Positions 1-6,715 of a stretch of 7,680 nt of DNA are shown piece by piece. Source of the stretch: Paracoccaceae bacterium (GTDB lineage Bacteria > Pseudomonadota > Alphaproteobacteria > Rhodobacterales > Rhodobacteraceae); NCBI GenBank assembly GCA_002400675.1, contig NVQY01000078.1:1-7680 (forward strand), read 5' to 3'. Below the pieces are notes generated by a model that was given only the letters and a program-made list of their open reading frames with translations, had not been told where the DNA came from and searched no databases. Every line of letters begins with the position of its first letter. The first letter of the stretch is position 1. The translations under genes were made by a program, and so were the position numbers.

Positions 1-784
1 TCAGTTCCAGCACGCCGTCGTAAAAGCCGGGCAGGGTGACCGCGCCGGTATCATCCTGAAGCCCCGCGAGGATCTTGGTCAGTACCCGGATCGGGTTCAT
101 GGCAATGCCGCCATACATGCCCGAATGCAGATCGCGCGACGGGCCGGTGATGGTAAAATCCTCGCCCAGAAGGCCGCGCAACTGGGTGGTGATCGCCGGA
201 ACCGCGCTTTCGAACAACCCGGTGTCGCAGATCAGGGCGATGTCGCAGGTCAGTTCGTCGGCGTTATCCTTCATGAACGGCACCAGCGACGGCGAGCCTG
301 ATTCTTCTTCGCCTTCAAAGAAAAACGTGATTTCGCAGGGCAAATTTCCGTGAACGGCCTTCCACGCGCGGCAGGCCTCGACAAAGGTCATCAACTGCCC
401 CTTGTCGTCGCTGGACCCGCGCCCGCGGATCACCTGGCCATCTTTCGTATCCTGAATCTCAGGGTCAAACGGGTCGCGGTCCCACAGGTCCAGCGGGTCC
501 ACCGGCTGCACGTCGTAGTGACCGTAAAATAACAGATGCGGCCCCTTGCTGCCCTTCGGTCCGTCAATATGTCCAACCACCATAGGATGCCCGGTGGTGG
601 GGCGTTTTTGCGCGTCAATTCCAAGGCTTACAAGGTCATCCACCAACCAGTCGGCGGCCCGGTCACAGTCGCTCTTAAAGGCCGGATCAGTCGAAATCGA
701 CGGGATGCGCAGCAGGTCCAGCAACCGCTCTGTCGCGGCGGGCATTTCTGCGTCAATGCGGGCTAATACATCTTGGATCGACAT
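1..784 (-). CDS. M20-family metallopeptidase (dipeptidase-like), N-terminal part
   Basis: This gene reads leftward from an ATG at 784-782 and runs off the left edge after 261 codons, so its C-terminal part is missing. M20 enzymes are cytoplasmic di-zinc hydrolases that cut dipeptides or other amide bonds. Visible metal-site motifs are GHYDVQP at residues 88-94 (ligand H89, conserved D91), SSDDKG at 124-129 (bridging D126), EGEEESGS at 157-164 (general base E160 and ligand E161) and ICDTG at 185-189 (ligand D187). RDLHSGMYGG at 218-227 carries the dimerisation-domain His H220 that in this family reaches the partner active site. The layout best fits the CNDP/dipeptidase branch rather than DapE or ArgE, but the exact substrate is unknown. 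A GGAG Shine-Dalgarno (complement of 791-794) lies 6 nt before the ATG. It is divergent from hemA and no functional link is evident. Confidence 0.93.
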   Translation of the reverse strand, partial: MSIQDVLARIDAEMPAATERLLDLLRIPSISTDPAFKSDCDRAADWLVDDLVSLGIDAQKRPTTGHPMVVGHIDGPKGSKGPHLLFYGHYDVQPVDPLDLWDRDPFDPEIQDTKDGQVIRGRGSSDDKGQLMTFVEACRAWKAVHGNLPCEITFFFEGEEESGSPSLVPFMKDNADELTCDIALICDTGLFESAVPAITTQLRGLLGEDFTITGPSRDLHSGMYGGIAMNPIRVLTKILAGLQDDTGAVTLPGFYDGVLEL

Positions 785-806
785 GGCGGTCTCCGGGTTG
801 TTCAGG

Positions 807-823
807 GGGTGCGACGGGCACCC
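807..823. repeat. 6-bp perfect hairpin in the M20 gene leader
   Basis: GGGTGC (807-812) and GCACCC (818-823) are perfect complements separated by 5 nt. The hairpin lies 22 nt upstream of the M20 start codon on that gene's leader side. No T-run follows on either strand, so it does not look like an intrinsic terminator. It could be a leader hairpin or a short operator. No function can be assigned. Confidence 0.35.
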
Positions 824-853
824 TAACAGTGCGCCCGAAACTGTCCAGCCCAC

Positions 854-867
854 TTGATCAAGATCAT
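854..867. promoter_or_regulatory. FNR/FnrL-type binding site upstream of hemA
   Basis: The sequence TTGAT-CAAG-ATCAT matches the FNR-family consensus TTGAT-N4-ATCAA at 9 of the 10 defined positions; only the last base differs. It sits in the divergent region between the M20 gene and hemA, about 130 bp before the proposed hemA start codon. Oxygen-responsive FnrL control of hemA is known in Rhodobacter sphaeroides, so the location fits the family. If FnrL activates from the usual position centred at -41.5, transcription would start near 902, and a weak -10-like TAAATA lies at 891-896. Control of the M20 gene by the same site is possible but unsupported. Confidence 0.7.
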
Positions 868-890
868 TGCTGCGACAAGATGATCGTGTG

Positions 891-926
891 TAAATAGTTG
901 TACCAAATGGGGCATCTGTGTATTCA
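891..926 (+). promoter_or_regulatory. Candidate hemA promoter elements
   Basis: Two weak possibilities are visible. TAAATA at 891-896 is placed where the -10 of an FnrL-activated promoter would fall relative to the box at 854-867. Separately, TTGTAC at 898-903 and TATTCA at 921-926 are spaced by 17 bp, as a housekeeping sigma promoter would be. Two hemA promoters, one of them oxygen-responsive, would resemble the Rhodobacter arrangement. This is inferred from spacing only, and neither -10 match is strong. Confidence 0.35.
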
Positions 927-942
927 TTCATAAATGTGAATG
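925..942. repeat. CATTCA/TGAATG inverted repeat in the hemA leader
   Basis: CATTCA (925-930) and TGAATG (937-942) form a perfect 6-bp inverted repeat around a 6-nt AT-rich spacer. It would be transcribed in the hemA leader, or it could be an operator overlapping the second candidate promoter. An in-frame ATG at 940 falls inside it but is unlikely to be the hemA start. Confidence 0.3.
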
Positions 943-985
943 CGGCCCCCATACCATTTTCGGGCTGTCCCCGGATCAAGACTAT

Positions 986-990
986 GGAGA
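986..990 (+). promoter_or_regulatory. hemA Shine-Dalgarno that selects a TTG start
   Basis: GGAGA at 986-990 (part of ATGGAGAACGCAG) ends 6 nt before the TTG at 997. The ATG embedded in this motif at 984 is out of frame with hemA. The only in-frame upstream ATG, at 940, has no comparable ribosome binding site; the sequence before it is AT-rich. Confidence 0.75.
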
Positions 991-996
991 ACGCAG

Positions 997-2220
997 TTGG
1001 ATTATACCGCGAAGCTGGACGTCGCCCTGGATCGGTTACACCAAGAAGGTCGCTACCGAACGTTTATCGACATTGAACGCGTCAACGGCAATTTCCCCAA
1101 TGCGATCTGGACCCGGCCCGATGGCAACAAGCAGCCGATCACCGTCTGGTGTGGCAACGACTATCTTGGCATGGGGCAAAATCCGGCAGTCCTTGAGGCA
1201 ATGCACGAGGCGCTTGACGCCACTGGCGCAGGGTCGGGCGGCACCCGCAATATTTCCGGCACCACCGTGTACCACAAACGACTAGAGGCCGAACTGGCCG
1301 ATCTGCATGGCAAAGAAGCGGCCTTGCTGTTCACAAGCGCCTATATCGCCAATGATGCCACACTTTCGACGCTGCCAAAACTGTTCCCCGGTCTGATCAT
1401 CTATTCCGACGCCCTGAACCACGCGAGCATGATCGAAGGTGTGCGTCGCAACGGCGGGGCCAAGCGGATATTCCGCCACAACGACGTGGAACACCTGCGC
1501 GAATTGCTGGCCGCCGACGACCCGGAAGTGCCCAAGCTGATCGCCTTCGAATCGATCTATTCCATGGACGGCGATTTTGGCCCGATCGAAGCAATCTGTG
1601 ATCTGGCGGACGAATTTGGCGCGCTCACCTATATCGACGAAGTGCACGCGGTTGGCATGTACGGCCCACGCGGGGCAGGGGTGGCGGAACGCGACCGGGT
1701 GATGCACCGTCTGGACATTATCAACGGCACGCTGGCCAAGGCTTATGGTGTGATGGGCGGCTATATCGCCACCTCGGCCAAAATGTGCGATGCGATCCGG
1801 TCCTATGCGCCGGGCTTTATCTTTACCACGTCCCTGTCGCCGGCAATCGCAGCCGGCGCGGCTGCATCGGTGGCGTTCCTGAAACGCGCGCCCGAAGTGC
1901 GCGAACAGCATCAGCAACAGGCAAAAACCCTAAAAATGCGCCTCAAGGCGATGGGCCTGCCGATCATCGACCACGGGTCGCACATCGTGCCGGTGATGGT
2001 TGGCGATCCGGTGCATACCAAGAAACTGTCGGATATGTTGCTGAAAGATTACGGCATCTACGCCCAACCGATCAACTTTCCCACCGTGCCACGCGGCACC
2101 GAACGTTTACGCTTTACCCCCTCGCCGGTTCACGGGCCGGACGAGATGAACAAGCTGGTTTCGGCCATGGACGCCCTGTGGTCGCATTGTGCGCTGAATC
2201 GTGCCGAGCTAAGCGCCTAA
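997..2220 (+). CDS. hemA: 5-aminolevulinate synthase
   Basis: HemA condenses glycine and succinyl-CoA to 5-aminolevulinate, the first committed step of haem and other tetrapyrrole synthesis by the C4 (Shemin) route of Alphaproteobacteria. It is a cytoplasmic, homodimeric, pyridoxal-phosphate enzyme of the alpha-oxoamine synthase family. Started at the TTG at 997, the protein has 407 residues, the length of the Rhodobacter enzyme, and begins (M)[14 protein letters not shown]. Visible motifs are the glycine-rich [13 protein letters not shown] near 77-89, SMDGD at 189-193, IDEVHAVG at 213-220 (D214 and H217 contact the cofactor ring) and GTLAKAYG at 244-251, in which K248 is the expected Schiff-base lysine. 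An ATG at 940 would add 19 residues absent from the relatives I remember and lacks a clear ribosome site. Expression probably responds to oxygen through the FnrL-type box at 854-867. Whether the organism makes bacteriochlorophyll cannot be told from this window. Confidence 0.97.
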   Translation: MDYTAKLDVALDRLHQEGRYRTFIDIERVNGNFPNAIWTRPDGNKQPITVWCGNDYLGMGQNPAVLEAMHEALDATGAGSGGTRNISGTTVYHKRLEAELADLHGKEAALLFTSAYIANDATLSTLPKLFPGLIIYSDALNHASMIEGVRRNGGAKRIFRHNDVEHLRELLAADDPEVPKLIAFESIYSMDGDFGPIEAICDLADEFGALTYIDEVHAVGMYGPRGAGVAERDRVMHRLDIINGTLAKAYGVMGGYIATSAKMCDAIRSYAPGFIFTTSLSPAIAAGAAASVAFLKRAPEVREQHQQQAKTLKMRLKAMGLPIIDHGSHIVPVMVGDPVHTKKLSDMLLKDYGIYAQPINFPTVPRGTERLRFTPSPVHGPDEMNKLVSAMDALWSHCALNRAELSA

Positions 2221-2347
2221 TCCTTTAATTTTGTGCAATACGGTTGCGCTGTGTTAAGGTTCCCGCAACAACAAGCGCGGAACGAATCGTTGGGGCGGTT
2301 CGCAAGTGCCGCGAGGGAACTGCGGCAGGTATAATGGGGCAATACGC
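2221..2347 (+). promoter_or_regulatory. hemA-rodZ intergenic region with GC hairpin
   Basis: This 127-bp gap separates hemA from the RodZ-like gene. It contains a perfect 6-bp hairpin, TGCCGC (2307-2312) with GCGGCA (2322-2327), without a following T-run, so it is not a standard terminator. TTGTGC at 2231-2236 is followed 18 bp later by TAAGGT (2255-2260), a weak promoter-like pair. A perfect TATAAT at 2330-2335 has no -35 partner and would place the transcript start almost on the ATG. Probably the rodZ promoter lies in this gap, but its position is not resolved. Confidence 0.3.
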
Positions 2348-3559
2348 ATGATTGGGCGCATCTATCAGCGCAAATCAAAAGTCGAAGCGGTCACAGAGCC
2401 GAAGGGCTTTGACGACTTCGAACTGCGTCTTGGCGACCAGATGCGCGGCGAACGTGCGACCATGGGCAAATCCCTGTTGGACGTGCAGCGCGAATTGCGC
2501 ATCAAGGCAGCCTATATCGCCGCTATCGAAAACTCTGACCCATCGGTGTTCGACACTCCCGGTTTCATCGCCGGCTATGTGCGTTCTTACGCCCGCTATC
2601 TGAACATGGACCCGGACGAATCCTTTGGTACCTTTTGCCGTGAAAGCGGGTTCGAAGTAGCGCATGGCATGTCCGCCGAGGCGTCGGTGATCAAGAAAAC
2701 CAGCTATACCGCGCCCAGCGGGATGATCGGCAACGACCCATTTTCTGGCCAGAACATGACCTTCGCGCCCGCTGGTGACAGCTTTTTCAGCCATATAGAA
2801 CCGCGCGCCATTGGCTCCATGCTGGTGTTGTTGGCGCTGATTGCCGGGATCGGCTACGGTGGTTGGTCGGTACTGCGGCAAATCCAGCAGGTGCAGTTCG
2901 CGCCGGTTGAGCAGGCCCCGGTGGTGTTGTCGGACCTTGATCCGCTGACCAGTGCCAGCGGTGCCGCGCCGCGCCGTGGTCTGGTGGCTCCCAGCGCCGA
3001 ATCGCTGGACCGGCTCTATCGGCCACAGGCGCTGGACCTGCCGGTTCTGGTGGCGCGCGACGCGCCAATTTCGACCCTCGATCCACGTCAGGGCGGTAAT
3101 TTCAGCACCCCGCAACTGCCCCGTGTGCAGTTGGCGCAAAATCCGCAGGCTCAGCCACAAAATATGGCAGCTATCCAACCGCGCACGGCCTTGTCCGTGC
3201 CGCAGGTTTTTGAGGCCACCAATCCTCAGTTGCGCATGGTCGCCGTGCGCCCATCCTGGGTCCGGGTCAGCGCCGCCGACGGCACGGTGATTTTTGAGAC
3301 CATCATGGAAAGTGGTCAAACCTATGATGTGCCGACCACCGAACAGCCGCCGACCCTGCATGCCGGGGAATCCGGGGCGATCTACTTCGCGGTGAACGGC
3401 CAGCTTCTTGGCCCGGTTGGGGAAAGCGGGGCAGTGACCCGTAATCTGCCCCTGTCGATTGCCGATGTATCGGACCGCTTTGACGTGGCCGACCTGAAAC
3501 AGGATGGCGATCTGGCCCGCATGGTGGCCGAGGCGCATATCCCGGACGTCAACCAATAG
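2348..3559 (+). CDS. rodZ: RodZ-like cell-shape protein (HTH, one TM segment, DUF4115)
   Basis: In bacteria that have been studied, RodZ is a bitopic inner-membrane protein linking the cytoskeletal protein MreB to the wall-elongation machinery. This 403-residue protein has the full architecture: a cytoplasmic HTH_25/Xre-type helix-turn-helix at about 24-90 (from LRLGDQMRGER to RSYARYLNMDPDE), one hydrophobic segment at about 154-175 (AIGSMLVLLALIAGIGYGG), a Pro/Gln/Ala-rich linker to about 294, and a C-terminal RodZ/DUF4115-type beta domain at about 295-372 (LRMVAVRPSWVRV, then AIYFAVNGQLLGPVG). It is longer than the roughly 337-residue E. coli protein, mainly in the linker and C-terminal tail. 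I chose the ATG at 2348 because MIGR-type starts are what I recall for relatives; the upstream in-frame ATG at 2306 gives low-complexity, unlikely residues. The ribosome site is weak (GGGG at 2336-2339). It lies just before ispG, as in E. coli. Without the membrane segment and C-terminal domain it might be mistaken for a transcription regulator. Confidence 0.85.
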   Translation: MIGRIYQRKSKVEAVTEPKGFDDFELRLGDQMRGERATMGKSLLDVQRELRIKAAYIAAIENSDPSVFDTPGFIAGYVRSYARYLNMDPDESFGTFCRESGFEVAHGMSAEASVIKKTSYTAPSGMIGNDPFSGQNMTFAPAGDSFFSHIEPRAIGSMLVLLALIAGIGYGGWSVLRQIQQVQFAPVEQAPVVLSDLDPLTSASGAAPRRGLVAPSAESLDRLYRPQALDLPVLVARDAPISTLDPRQGGNFSTPQLPRVQLAQNPQAQPQNMAAIQPRTALSVPQVFEATNPQLRMVAVRPSWVRVSAADGTVIFETIMESGQTYDVPTTEQPPTLHAGESGAIYFAVNGQLLGPVGESGAVTRNLPLSIADVSDRFDVADLKQDGDLARMVAEAHIPDVNQ

Positions 3560-3640
3560 GCCCGCACCCATTGCCCAAGCCAGTCATGCGGCGTACCAAA
3601 GCGGCGCAGCAGTTCCTTTTGATAAACCGGATCAAATCCC

Positions 3641-4756
3641 ATGTCGCTTACCTCTCTGCGCCCGTGGCGTAACATTTATCGCCGTAAATCGCGCCAGATC
3701 ATGATTGGCAACGTGCCGGTTGGCGGCGACGCGCCGATCGCCGTGCAAACCATGACCAACACCCTGACCACGGATGTGGCCGGCACAATCGCCCAAGTTC
3801 AGGCTGCCGCCGAAGCAGGGGCCGATCTGGTCCGCATCTCAGTGCCCGACGCGGCGTCGTCAAAGGCCCTGAAAGAGATCATCGCCGAATCCCCGGTACC
3901 GATCATCGCCGACATCCACTTCCACTATAAACGCGCCATTGAGGCCGCCGAGGCAGGGGCGGCCTGCCTGCGTATCAACCCCGGCAACATCGGCGACGAA
4001 AAGCGCGTCAAAGAGGTCATACAAGCCGCCCGCGACCACGATTGTTCGATCCGTATCGGCGTCAACGCGGGGTCGCTGGAAAAACACCTGCTGGACAAAT
4101 ACGCCGAACCTTGCCCCGAAGCGATGGTCGACTCCGCTCTGGAACACATCCGAATCCTAGAGGACAATGATTTCCATAACTTTAAGATCAGCGTCAAAGC
4201 CTCGGATGTATTCCTGTCCGCCGCGGCATATCAGGGCATCGCCGACGCCACCGACGCGCCGATTCACCTAGGCATAACAGAGGCAGGCGGGCTGGTCAGC
4301 GGCACCATCAAATCCGCCATCGGCCTTGGCAATCTGCTGTGGATGGGCATCGGCGACACGATCCGCGTCTCGCTTAGTGCCGACCCGGTGGAAGAGGTCA
4401 AAGTCGGGTTCGAGATCCTCAAATCCCTCGGCCTGCGCCATCGCGGTATCAACATCATTTCCTGCCCATCCTGCGCCCGACAGGGGTTCGACGTGATCAA
4501 GACGGTCGAGGCGCTGGAAACGCGTCTGGCCCATATCCACACACCGCTGAGCCTGTCGATCATCGGCTGCGTGGTCAACGGCCCGGGCGAAGCGTTGATG
4601 ACCGATGTGGGCTTTACCGGCGGCGGGGCGGGGTCCGGTATGGTCTATCTGGCCGGCAAGCAAAGCCACAAACTTAGCAACGACGCGATGGTGGATCACA
4701 TCGTCGAACAGGTAGAAAAACGTGTGTCGGAAATTCAGGCCGAAGAGGCGGATTAG
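3641..4756 (+). CDS. ispG: 4-hydroxy-3-methylbut-2-en-1-yl diphosphate synthase
   Basis: IspG (GcpE) is the penultimate enzyme of the methylerythritol phosphate pathway. It reductively converts methylerythritol cyclodiphosphate to HMBPP in the cytoplasm, using a [4Fe-4S] cluster and electrons from flavodoxin or ferredoxin. The protein has 371 residues, close to the roughly 372 of the E. coli enzyme. The cluster ligands are evident: CPSC gives C275 and C278, and [11 protein letters not shown] gives C310 with E317, the same spacing as C270/C273/C305/E312 in E. coli. The N-terminal TIM-barrel substrate region is present (VQTMTNT at 35-41, [10 protein letters not shown] at 90-99, RINPGNIG at 111-118). 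The start at 3641 is constrained by an in-frame TAA five codons upstream. No strong Shine-Dalgarno precedes it. It follows rodZ after 81 bp and is probably cotranscribed. No intrinsic terminator is visible after its TAG. Confidence 0.97.
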   Translation: MSLTSLRPWRNIYRRKSRQIMIGNVPVGGDAPIAVQTMTNTLTTDVAGTIAQVQAAAEAGADLVRISVPDAASSKALKEIIAESPVPIIADIHFHYKRAIEAAEAGAACLRINPGNIGDEKRVKEVIQAARDHDCSIRIGVNAGSLEKHLLDKYAEPCPEAMVDSALEHIRILEDNDFHNFKISVKASDVFLSAAAYQGIADATDAPIHLGITEAGGLVSGTIKSAIGLGNLLWMGIGDTIRVSLSADPVEEVKVGFEILKSLGLRHRGINIISCPSCARQGFDVIKTVEALETRLAHIHTPLSLSIIGCVVNGPGEALMTDVGFTGGGAGSGMVYLAGKQSHKLSNDAMVDHIVEQVEKRVSEIQAEEAD

Positions 4757-4792
4757 ACGCTGCCCCCGCGTCATCCATTTTACGTATAATCA

Positions 4793-4823
4793 GTATTATG
4801 TTAATAAATGACAGACATAATAC
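4793..4823. promoter_or_regulatory. AT-rich 9-bp inverted repeat, operator-like
   Basis: GTATTATGT (4793-4801) and ACATAATAC (4815-4823) are perfect complements with a 13-nt spacer. The left arm overlaps a second short dyad, ATAAT-CAGT-ATTAT (4786-4799). The arms are almost all A/T and no T-run follows, so a terminator is unlikely. The size and symmetry fit a dimeric repressor operator, for example a TetR- or GntR-type regulator of the downstream acyl-CoA synthetase operon. No regulator gene is in the window. The assignment is inference; the repeat itself is exact. Confidence 0.45.
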
Positions 4824-4880
4824 CCCGCAAAATCTCAACATTCCCAAACTGTTACAGACCATAGTTAATTTTCACCCACG

Positions 4881-4990
4881 CCTCCCATGTTCCAAGTTCC
4901 GTACCGTCACATGATCGCTTGTTGACCTGACGCGCGCGCCCTCACATGCTGTGCAAAAACCGGCGCGACATGGACCGGTAACATGGGAGG
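4881..4990 (+). promoter_or_regulatory. Leader region whose 11-bp repeat can mask the downstream ribosome site
   Basis: CCTCCCATGTT (4881-4891) is a perfect complement of AACATGGGAGG (4980-4990), and the second arm contains the GGGAGG Shine-Dalgarno of the acyl-CoA synthetase gene. Between the arms are a 6-bp stem, CGCGCC (4935-4940) with GGCGCG (4962-4967), and within its loop CACA (4943-4946) with TGTG (4950-4953). If transcription starts upstream of 4881, the leader could fold into a nested structure that hides the ribosome site. A TTGACC at 4922-4927 with a poor -10 (CATGCT, 4945-4950) could instead start a shorter transcript lacking the left arm. It matches no riboswitch class that I recognise. 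Confidence 0.4.
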
Positions 4991-4999
4991 AATTGCCAA

Positions 5000-6703
5000 A
5001 TGGGCGCAATGACGCTGGATCAGGCCGTTGATCATCTGACCACCACCAACCCGACCTTTGCGGTGTGCGATACCAAAATTCGCGGCGTGACTTATCGCGC
5101 CTTTGCCAATGTGCCACCCAATCTGCGCGCCCTGATGCAAGCCAGTCGCGAAGCGCAGGGAAATGGTGCCGCCGAATATCTGGTGTTTCAGGATGAACGT
5201 TGGACCTATGACGAATTCTGTCATGAAACCAAACAGATGGCGCAAGCTCTTAAACAAGAATTGGGCGTACAAGCGGGTGATCGCGTCGCCATCGCCATGG
5301 GCAATCTGCCGGAACTTCCGATCATGATGATGGCGATTGCCTCTATCGGCGGAGTCGTTGTTTTCCTCAATGCGTGGTGGACCAGTGAAGAGTTGGATTA
5401 TGCCCTGACCGACACCGGCGCGCAGGTTGTGTTCGCCGACGGAAAGCGGATGGAACGTCTGGTCACGCTTGCCAAAATTGAACAAATACAAATGGTTGGC
5501 GTGCGTGATGCAAGTGAAATATCGGATCTGACCTATACCGCACTGCGCGATGGCGTGACCGATCCGCCCTGGCCAGATGTCGACATTGACCCGGATCAGG
5601 ATTTTGCGGTGATGTATTCATCCGGCACCACCAGCGACCCCAAAGGCGTGGTATTGACCCATCGCGGGGCCATCAATGCGGTGTTCACATGGGCGATGCA
5701 GCCGGCGATTATCGCGCTGATGGACCCTCCTGACCCTGACGCCGCCCCTGCCCCGCGCCCGTCGGCATTGGTGGCGACTCCGCTGTTTCATGTCACGGCG
5801 ACGCATCCATTGCTGCTGCTGTCATTTCCTGCTGGGGCCAAGCTGACGCTGCTCTACAGATGGGACGTAGAAGAAGCCGTGCGGGTGATCGAAGCCGAAA
5901 AAATCACGCGATTTCTGGGGGTTCCGACCCAATCTGCAGATTTGATCGCGGCGGCGGCCCGGATGGGTGTGGCGCTGGATACGCTGGATTATGTCGGCTC
6001 TGGCGGCGCGAAACGTCCGCCGATTCAGGTTTCGGAACTGGCGCGACAATTCCCCAAGGCGCAGATCGCCACCGGCTGGGGCATGACCGAAACCAACGCC
6101 AACGGAATTGGCATGATCGGCGCGGAATACCTGGAACGCCCCGAGGCTGCCGGGCGGTTGTATCCGCCGGTGCAGGACTTGCGGTTTCTCGATGATGACG
6201 GGCGCGAAGTTGCCCCCGGAGAGGTCGGGGAAATCACTGTAAAAAGCCCCTGTAACATGCGGTGTTACCTAAATAAACCTGATGAGACTGCCGAAGTATT
6301 TCAGGATGGTTGGCTGCGCACCGGCGACCTTGGGCGGATTGACAAGGATGGTTATATCACCATCGTTGATCGCAAAAAAAACATCATCATCCGGGGTGGC
6401 GAAAACATCTCGTGCCTTGATGTTGAGGCCGCATTGCATCGCCATCCTGCGGTGGCCGAGGCCTGCGTGTTTTCCTTGCCAGATGACCGCCTGGGCGAGG
6501 TCGTGGGGGCTGTGGTTCAACTGCGCCCCGGTGCGTTGGCCACGCAAGCTGAGCTGATCACATTCCTCGAACAACATATCGCGCGCTTCAAGCTACCGGC
6601 GCAAATCTGGATCCAAACCGACCCCCTGCCCCGCGCCGCCACGGACAAGATAGACCGGCGTGGCATTCGCGCCGCCTGTCTGACGACGCGCGACATTAAC
6701 TAA
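5000..6703 (+). CDS. Class I acyl-CoA synthetase (AMP-binding, fatty-acid-CoA ligase type)
   Basis: This enzyme activates a carboxylic acid with ATP to an acyl-adenylate and transfers the acyl group to CoA. The 567-residue protein shows the motifs of the ANL superfamily in order: P-loop-like YSSGTTSDPKG at 206-216, GWGMTETN at 359-366, GWLRTGDLG at 437-445 (D443 holds the ribose), DRKKNIIIRGGENIS at 457-471 (hinge region), and PRAATDKIDR at 544-553, with K550 as the expected catalytic lysine. In that last motif the usual Gly before Lys is Asp. There is no signal peptide or membrane segment, so it should be cytoplasmic. The ATG at 5000 is supported by GGGAGG at 4985-4990. It is the first gene of a compact operon with two SDR genes (12 bp, then 9 bp gaps), which suggests degradation of a fatty, aromatic or cyclic acid. 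Chain length and substrate cannot be read from the sequence. Confidence 0.93.
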   Translation: MGAMTLDQAVDHLTTTNPTFAVCDTKIRGVTYRAFANVPPNLRALMQASREAQGNGAAEYLVFQDERWTYDEFCHETKQMAQALKQELGVQAGDRVAIAMGNLPELPIMMMAIASIGGVVVFLNAWWTSEELDYALTDTGAQVVFADGKRMERLVTLAKIEQIQMVGVRDASEISDLTYTALRDGVTDPPWPDVDIDPDQDFAVMYSSGTTSDPKGVVLTHRGAINAVFTWAMQPAIIALMDPPDPDAAPAPRPSALVATPLFHVTATHPLLLLSFPAGAKLTLLYRWDVEEAVRVIEAEKITRFLGVPTQSADLIAAAARMGVALDTLDYVGSGGAKRPPIQVSELARQFPKAQIATGWGMTETNANGIGMIGAEYLERPEAAGRLYPPVQDLRFLDDDGREVAPGEVGEITVKSPCNMRCYLNKPDETAEVFQDGWLRTGDLGRIDKDGYITIVDRKKNIIIRGGENISCLDVEAALHRHPAVAEACVFSLPDDRLGEVVGAVVQLRPGALATQAELITFLEQHIARFKLPAQIWIQTDPLPRAATDKIDRRGIRAACLTTRDIN

Positions 6704-6715
6704 AGGATATAAGCC

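Noticed and set aside
75..857. Several short plus-strand open frames in the first 860 bases
   Set aside because: They are antisense to the M20 peptidase gene, whose metal-binding motifs are all in the expected order on the minus strand.
940..996. The ATG at 940 as the hemA start
   Set aside because: It has no good Shine-Dalgarno and lies in an inverted repeat, and the extra 19 residues do not fit the family's length. The TTG at 997 is better supported.
1282..1917. A 211-codon minus-strand open frame inside hemA
   Set aside because: hemA is unmistakable on the plus strand. The antisense frame shows no recognisable family and has no ribosome site that I can support.
2330..2335. Perfect TATAAT as the rodZ -10 element
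   Set aside because: No -35-like hexamer is found 16-18 bp upstream, and the transcript would begin within a few bases of the start codon, leaving no room for a ribosome site.
2375..3571. A 398-codon open frame on the minus strand opposite the RodZ-like gene
   Set aside because: It lies antisense to a gene with a clear domain architecture, its residues are rich in His, Arg and Gly as expected of a shadow frame in GC-rich DNA, and I recognise no motif.
4785..4790. TATAAT after ispG as a promoter for the acyl-CoA synthetase operon
   Set aside because: The bases 17 bp upstream are C-rich and do not resemble a -35. The motif is better explained as part of the AT-rich dyads, although a weak promoter is not excluded.
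4757..4830. Intrinsic terminator after ispG
   Set aside because: The inverted repeats here are A/T pairs and are followed by CCCCGC rather than a T-run, so they do not fit a Rho-independent terminator.
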